DNA of 32,956 bases from Lentisphaerota bacterium (GTDB lineage: Bacteria; Verrucomicrobiota; Kiritimatiellia; CAIQIC01; Lenti-01), in the NCBI GenBank assembly GCA_012511885.1, contig JAAZFE010000083.1, positions 1-32,956 of the forward strand, given 5' to 3'. Positions 29,840 to 32,956 of this stretch are shown in pieces. Position 1 is the first letter of the stretch, and each line of letters opens with the position of its first letter. The translations under genes were made by a program, and so were the position numbers. Under the pieces are notes generated by a model that saw nothing but the letters and a program-made list of their open reading frames with translations, did no database searches and was not told the origin of the DNA.

Positions 29840-32818
29840 TCAGATGTCGTCCCCAACTGTCTTGAATTTCCTCTTGGAAATGGTCTGGTTTGCCGAAACC
29901 GGCAGTTGCCGTGCAGCTGTAATCTGCGCATCTCCATAAAGGGCATAGTCCATCAGGCCGTGCGCCACCGGTTCGCGAATCTGCAAGAGGTAGTGGTAGA
30001 AGAATGGCGACCCAAACACTCCCAACCGCAACTTCATTTCAGGAGACTCCGTAAAGTAGATTTCAGTGCGGAACACCTCTCGCATGACATCATCCCCGAC
30101 ATCCGGCACTGCACGGTCCGCGCTGCCCGCGCTTGGCAAGTGCGAGGAACGCCTCGGCTTGCGCGGCACATCAGGGGGTACAATTTCCTGGCCGGCCACA
30201 ACCTGTCCGTTCAGAATAACCAAGCCCGGAATGTGCGCAGGATCCAGGGGTGCAAGCTCGCCTGCCTCGCTATTGGACATGTTGGCCCAGACATAACCGG
30301 AGGCATACGGCAATCCGGAATTATTTTGCAGCGTGAGGGTACCAGGCACCTCAAGCTCCAGAGGATTGTCTTGCTGCCCTACTTGGTTGGCATCGAACAG
30401 CACACTGGCCGCCGCAATGTTCAAAACTGGCATCAAACCGTCATTCGCGTCCCAAATCATGCCATGGGGAACGCGCAATTCCAGACGACCATTGGCCAAG
30501 ATCGTATCCAGCATCAGGGGACCGCCGCGATTTTGGGTCAGATAAATATCATTACCGGCAATATGATCAATCTGGTTGACATTAAGACCGATGGGCATAG
30601 CTGCAGAGCCGACATCACCGCCGGCTTGAATGGAAATATGGCCAACATTCAGCATCGAACCATTGTCCATGACGGAGCCGCCGGCCGTAAATAATGCCGT
30701 GTCAGCGTCTGCTTCTCCCATCAAAATATCGTCATGAGCGCCTGCTTGAATGGTTTCAGCAAGCAGGCTGTTGAATCTCAAACTGCCCGTGCCGCCTGTA
30801 CCGGCTGTCATGGTAATCTGATCTTGCGCTTGAACAACCCCGTCAACATCCAAGTCTCCGGCCGCCGTCAATGTCGCATCACCAACGGCTCTCACCGTCT
30901 CAATCGTCAGACCCGCATCCATCGAGATGATCTCAATGTTGCCGGCAAACGTCGTGGCTTGAGACACAGCAAGATCACTGCCGCCCGACTGTAGAATTAC
31001 AATGTTGCCCGTGCCACGCACCGAGGCAGCCAATTCTTCTAAGGTGGTATTCAACGAGATCCCTGACATTGAATCGGCTGTCAGTCTGTTCGCCATCACC
31101 CGCCCTGATCCAACGATTTCGCCGGTTGTACCTGTCAACTCCACATCGCCCGCCCCGGCATTCACATCGGCCGCCAGATCCATTGTCGTGCCCTCAAGCG
31201 CAATGTCACCACCGCTACTCTTAACCGCGTCAGCAACTGTCAGCATCCCGCCCGCCGCCACATCGATGTCGCCCCCCTGGCTGTCGAGGCCCTTAACATC
31301 CAACGCGCCAGTGTTGCCCAGCGTGATGTTACCCACCGACGTCCCCGCCGCGCTCGCAACCGCCAGCGAACCCAGCGTTACTGCATCGGCAGAAGTAAAC
31401 GTCAGTGCATTGCCCGTCAGCGTACCGGCCGTCTGGGCGATCGCGCCGGCCGTTGTCGTCAAATCCACATTGCCCGCCCCCGCGTTCACATCGGCTCCCA
31501 AGCCGATCGTCGAACCTTCTAGCGCAATATTCCCGCCAGCGCTCTCAACCACGCCCGCAACCGTCAGCGCACCGCCCGCCGTCAGATCCACATTACCGCC
31601 GTCGGTCGAAAGGTTGCCGTTCAGTTCAATCGCCTCTTGGGCGTTGAACTCAACATTGCCGTTGGCGGCAACGATAGTGCCATTAAAGAAAATATTGTTG
31701 TCTGCGTTCAACGATAAGTCATGGGTCGCAGTCCATGTTACATCGGCTCCGCTCTCCCACGTGATGTTCCCCAATTCGATATCTAACGAATCAGTGGTAA
31801 TGGTTAGGCTGCCAGTATTCTCAAGAAAACTGGAGATATCACTTGAGTACAGCGTGTTTTCGGTTACCTGAGTGTTAATGATACCCCCGCCGACTCCCGC
31901 GACAATGTTTATGTCTGTTGGATCAATCAGCCAGGTTCCCCCTCGACCGGCACTTGCGCCGACATCCGGCATGGATCCAATCAGGAAACTTCTATGGCCG
32001 CTCGTCTCGACAAACCCGCCGTCACCCGACTCGCTGCCACCACGCGCCTCGAGGCGCGCCCCCGCCTCAATGACGGCCGTGTCATCACCTACAACAACAA
32101 TTTGTCCACCTGCACCATGCAAGCCCGCATTGGCCGTGGTGATGCTGTCAGCTCCCAGCAACACTGCGTCTGAAGCCACAAGCTGAATATTGCCGCCGTC
32201 CCCCACCGATCCGTCCGCATGGATCGTCCCGTACTGACCGACTTGTGTGCCTTGGGCAATCACGGTGCCACCATGAATACCCGATGCCTCAATAACGCCC
32301 TGATTGGCCACGGTGCCCAGCGCCGACGACTCTAAAGTCAGATCTTGAGACATCTGGCCGAGTGCGGCAGAGAGTTCCACATGGGCATCAACCGGGGCCG
32401 TATCGTTGTTTGTCTCGGTGGCGCCGGACGAAGCTCCTTCCCCGGCTGACGCTTCCCCTCCAAAGGAGTCTCCCGATTCATCAACATTATCCGACAAACC
32501 AGAACCCACCTCGCCCATTTCACGAGGTTCCGCCACTTGGCCGTCAATCATCACACGGATCTCGCCTTTGCCGGCTCGATCAATTACTACTGCTGAACCT
32601 GCGGCCAACACCACTTCGTTCGCGAGAATTGATCCGCGGTTTTCCACGGTCCCACCAATGAGCCCAATAAATTGACCCTGAAGTGCGCCCTCATTGATCA
32701 CGGGCCCGCCGCCGCCTGTAAAACGCATCCGGCCCGCCAGAAAATCACTGTCGCTCATGCTGAGCGCGGAGGCCACGAGGGCGCCGACATCCACCTGGGC
32801 CGAAGATGTAAAGAGCAC
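29840..32818 (-). CDS. TPS / filamentous haemagglutinin-like exoprotein, 5'-truncated (probable pseudogene)
   Basis: The frame is open from about 32890; similarity starts at VNPNGVLFTSSAQVDVGALVASALSM (about nt 32833), the middle of a two-partner-secretion TPS domain. Signal peptide and first part of the domain are missing, so the product could not be exported as it stands. GTG 32818 is the only start-like codon near the junction. The rest is typical: beta-helix repeats, GDGGFVETSG (residues 266-274) and GTWLIDPTDINI (294-305), internal repeats of 108 residues, and a C-terminal tail (EVFRTEIYFTESPEMKLRLGVFG). Transport would need a TpsB pore, not seen here. A transposase-like C-terminus lies directly upstream, consistent with breakage by an insertion sequence. 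Confidence 0.8.
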   Translation of the reverse strand: MLFTSSAQVDVGALVASALSMSDSDFLAGRMRFTGGGGPVINEGALQGQFIGLIGGTVENRGSILANEVVLAAGSAVVIDRAGKGEIRVMIDGQVAEPREMGEVGSGLSDNVDESGDSFGGEASAGEGASSGATETNNDTAPVDAHVELSAALGQMSQDLTLESSALGTVANQGVIEASGIHGGTVIAQGTQVGQYGTIHADGSVGDGGNIQLVASDAVLLGADSITTANAGLHGAGGQIVVVGDDTAVIEAGARLEARGGSESGDGGFVETSGHRSFLIGSMPDVGASAGRGGTWLIDPTDINIVAGVGGGIINTQVTENTLYSSDISSFLENTGSLTITTDSLDIELGNITWESGADVTWTATHDLSLNADNNIFFNGTIVAANGNVEFNAQEAIELNGNLSTDGGNVDLTAGGALTVAGVVESAGGNIALEGSTIGLGADVNAGAGNVDLTTTAGAIAQTAGTLTGNALTFTSADAVTLGSLAVASAAGTSVGNITLGNTGALDVKGLDSQGGDIDVAAGGMLTVADAVKSSGGDIALEGTTMDLAADVNAGAGDVELTGTTGEIVGSGRVMANRLTADSMSGISLNTTLEELAASVRGTGNIVILQSGGSDLAVSQATTFAGNIEIISMDAGLTIETVRAVGDATLTAAGDLDVDGVVQAQDQITMTAGTGGTGSLRFNSLLAETIQAGAHDDILMGEADADTALFTAGGSVMDNGSMLNVGHISIQAGGDVGSAAMPIGLNVNQIDHIAGNDIYLTQNRGGPLMLDTILANGRLELRVPHGMIWDANDGLMPVLNIAAASVLFDANQVGQQDNPLELEVPGTLTLQNNSGLPYASGYVWANMSNSEAGELAPLDPAHIPGLVILNGQVVAGQEIVPPDVPRKPRRSSHLPSAGSADRAVPDVGDDVMREVFRTEIYFTESPEMKLRLGVFGSPFFYHYLLQIREPVAHGLMDYALYGDAQITAARQLPVSANQTISKRKFKTVGDDI
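31115..31276 (-). repeat. Internal TPS repeat, unit 2
   Basis: Encodes residues 515-568 (GGDIDVAAGGMLTVADAVKSSGGDIALEG...DVNAGAGDVELTGTTGEI), a diverged copy of residues 407-460, 108 residues away. Confidence 0.75.
31439..31600 (-). repeat. Internal TPS repeat, unit 1
   Basis: Encodes residues 407-460 (GGNVDLTAGGALTVAGVVESAGGNIALEG...DVNAGAGNVDLTTTAGAI). Partner of 31115-31276; such units stack as beta-helix turns. Confidence 0.75.
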
Positions 32819-32867
32819 TCCGTTTGGATTAACCCGGAACTCCGTGATTTGGTGTATAAGTTTGTTG

Positions 32868-32956
32868 TCAGCAGGGTGTTTCTGGGAGTGTTAAGCCAAT
32901 GGCCTCAAGAGCGAGGCGGGCCGCCTTGGGGACGGGTTCGATCTGCCATTGTCCGG
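32868..32956 (-). mobile_element. C-terminus of a probable IS transposase (partial)
   Basis: The minus strand reads GQWQIEPVPKAARLALEAIGLTLPETPC then TGA (32870-32868), open to the window edge. The pattern 'P...A...L.AIGL.LP' before the stop resembles the C-terminus of IS1634/IS1182-like transposases; with 28 residues the family cannot be fixed. It lies only ~35 bp from the point where TPS homology begins, so the IS end probably falls in 32834-32867. This would be the element that cut the TPS gene. Confidence 0.5.

Noticed and set aside
1-32956. CRISPR array, tRNA or rRNA genes
   Set aside because: No regularly spaced repeats, cloverleaf sequence or rRNA signature was noticed on reading.

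Overview
The window looks like a high-GC Gram-negative chromosome. It carries an outer-membrane-type two-partner-secretion (TPS) protein fragment, GT-C glycosyltransferases, an FkbM methyltransferase and many palindromic or oligo-repeat intergenic sequences. The repeats and gene mix recall members of the PVC group (Verrucomicrobiota/Kiritimatiellota-like) or a related environmental lineage. That placement is an impression, not proven, because no rRNA or marker phylogeny is available here. No tRNA, rRNA or CRISPR array was recognised.

Layout. 1-1323 is the 3' part of a RecD-type helicase. 1591-7209 is a disturbed accessory stretch. It holds an AT-rich GT-C glycosyltransferase, a 5' fragment of a second one (pseudogene) cut by a ~217-bp element with terminal inverted repeats, a leftward operon of three small membrane proteins (TM2, CD225, DUF2752), a second copy of the 217-bp element, and the intact glycosyltransferase with a TPR-like tail. 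7261-10997 holds an FkbM methyltransferase, a secreted phospholipase D-like protein and an AbiEi/AbiEii toxin-antitoxin pair with its own promoter and operator-like palindrome. 11274-12851 is serA.

12997-29556 is the most interesting block: three gene arms that look like parts of one system. Arm 1 (rightward, tightly coupled) encodes a LuxE-like acyl-protein synthetase, a small secreted protein, a LuxC acyl reductase fused to a PaaK-like adenylating domain, a second PaaK-like enzyme and a fusion of a degenerate RsbW-type ATPase domain with a GNAT acetyltransferase. Arm 2 (leftward, all overlapping) encodes a membrane-anchored tandem TrpX-like binding protein, a STAS protein with an unrecognised C-terminal domain, an ABC permease and an ABC ATPase. 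Arm 3 (rightward, divergent from arm 2) encodes a stand-alone STAS anti-sigma-antagonist-like protein, an NMT1/THI5-like binding protein and a dCache-HAMP-SpoIIE phosphatase-RsbW kinase receptor. Twin palindromes of the form TTTTCCAC-N3-GTGGAAAA (one arm slightly shorter in the first) close both convergent ends of arms 2 and 3. My inference is a partner-switching signalling system (phosphatase/kinase, two STAS switches) that senses a small ligand and controls an ABC transporter and a luciferase-less Lux-type acyl activation/reduction pathway.

29840-32956 (leftward) is a TPS/filamentous-haemagglutinin-like protein that lacks its signal peptide and the start of its TPS domain. Immediately upstream lies what looks like the C-terminus of an IS transposase, so the gene was probably broken by an insertion sequence that continues beyond the window.
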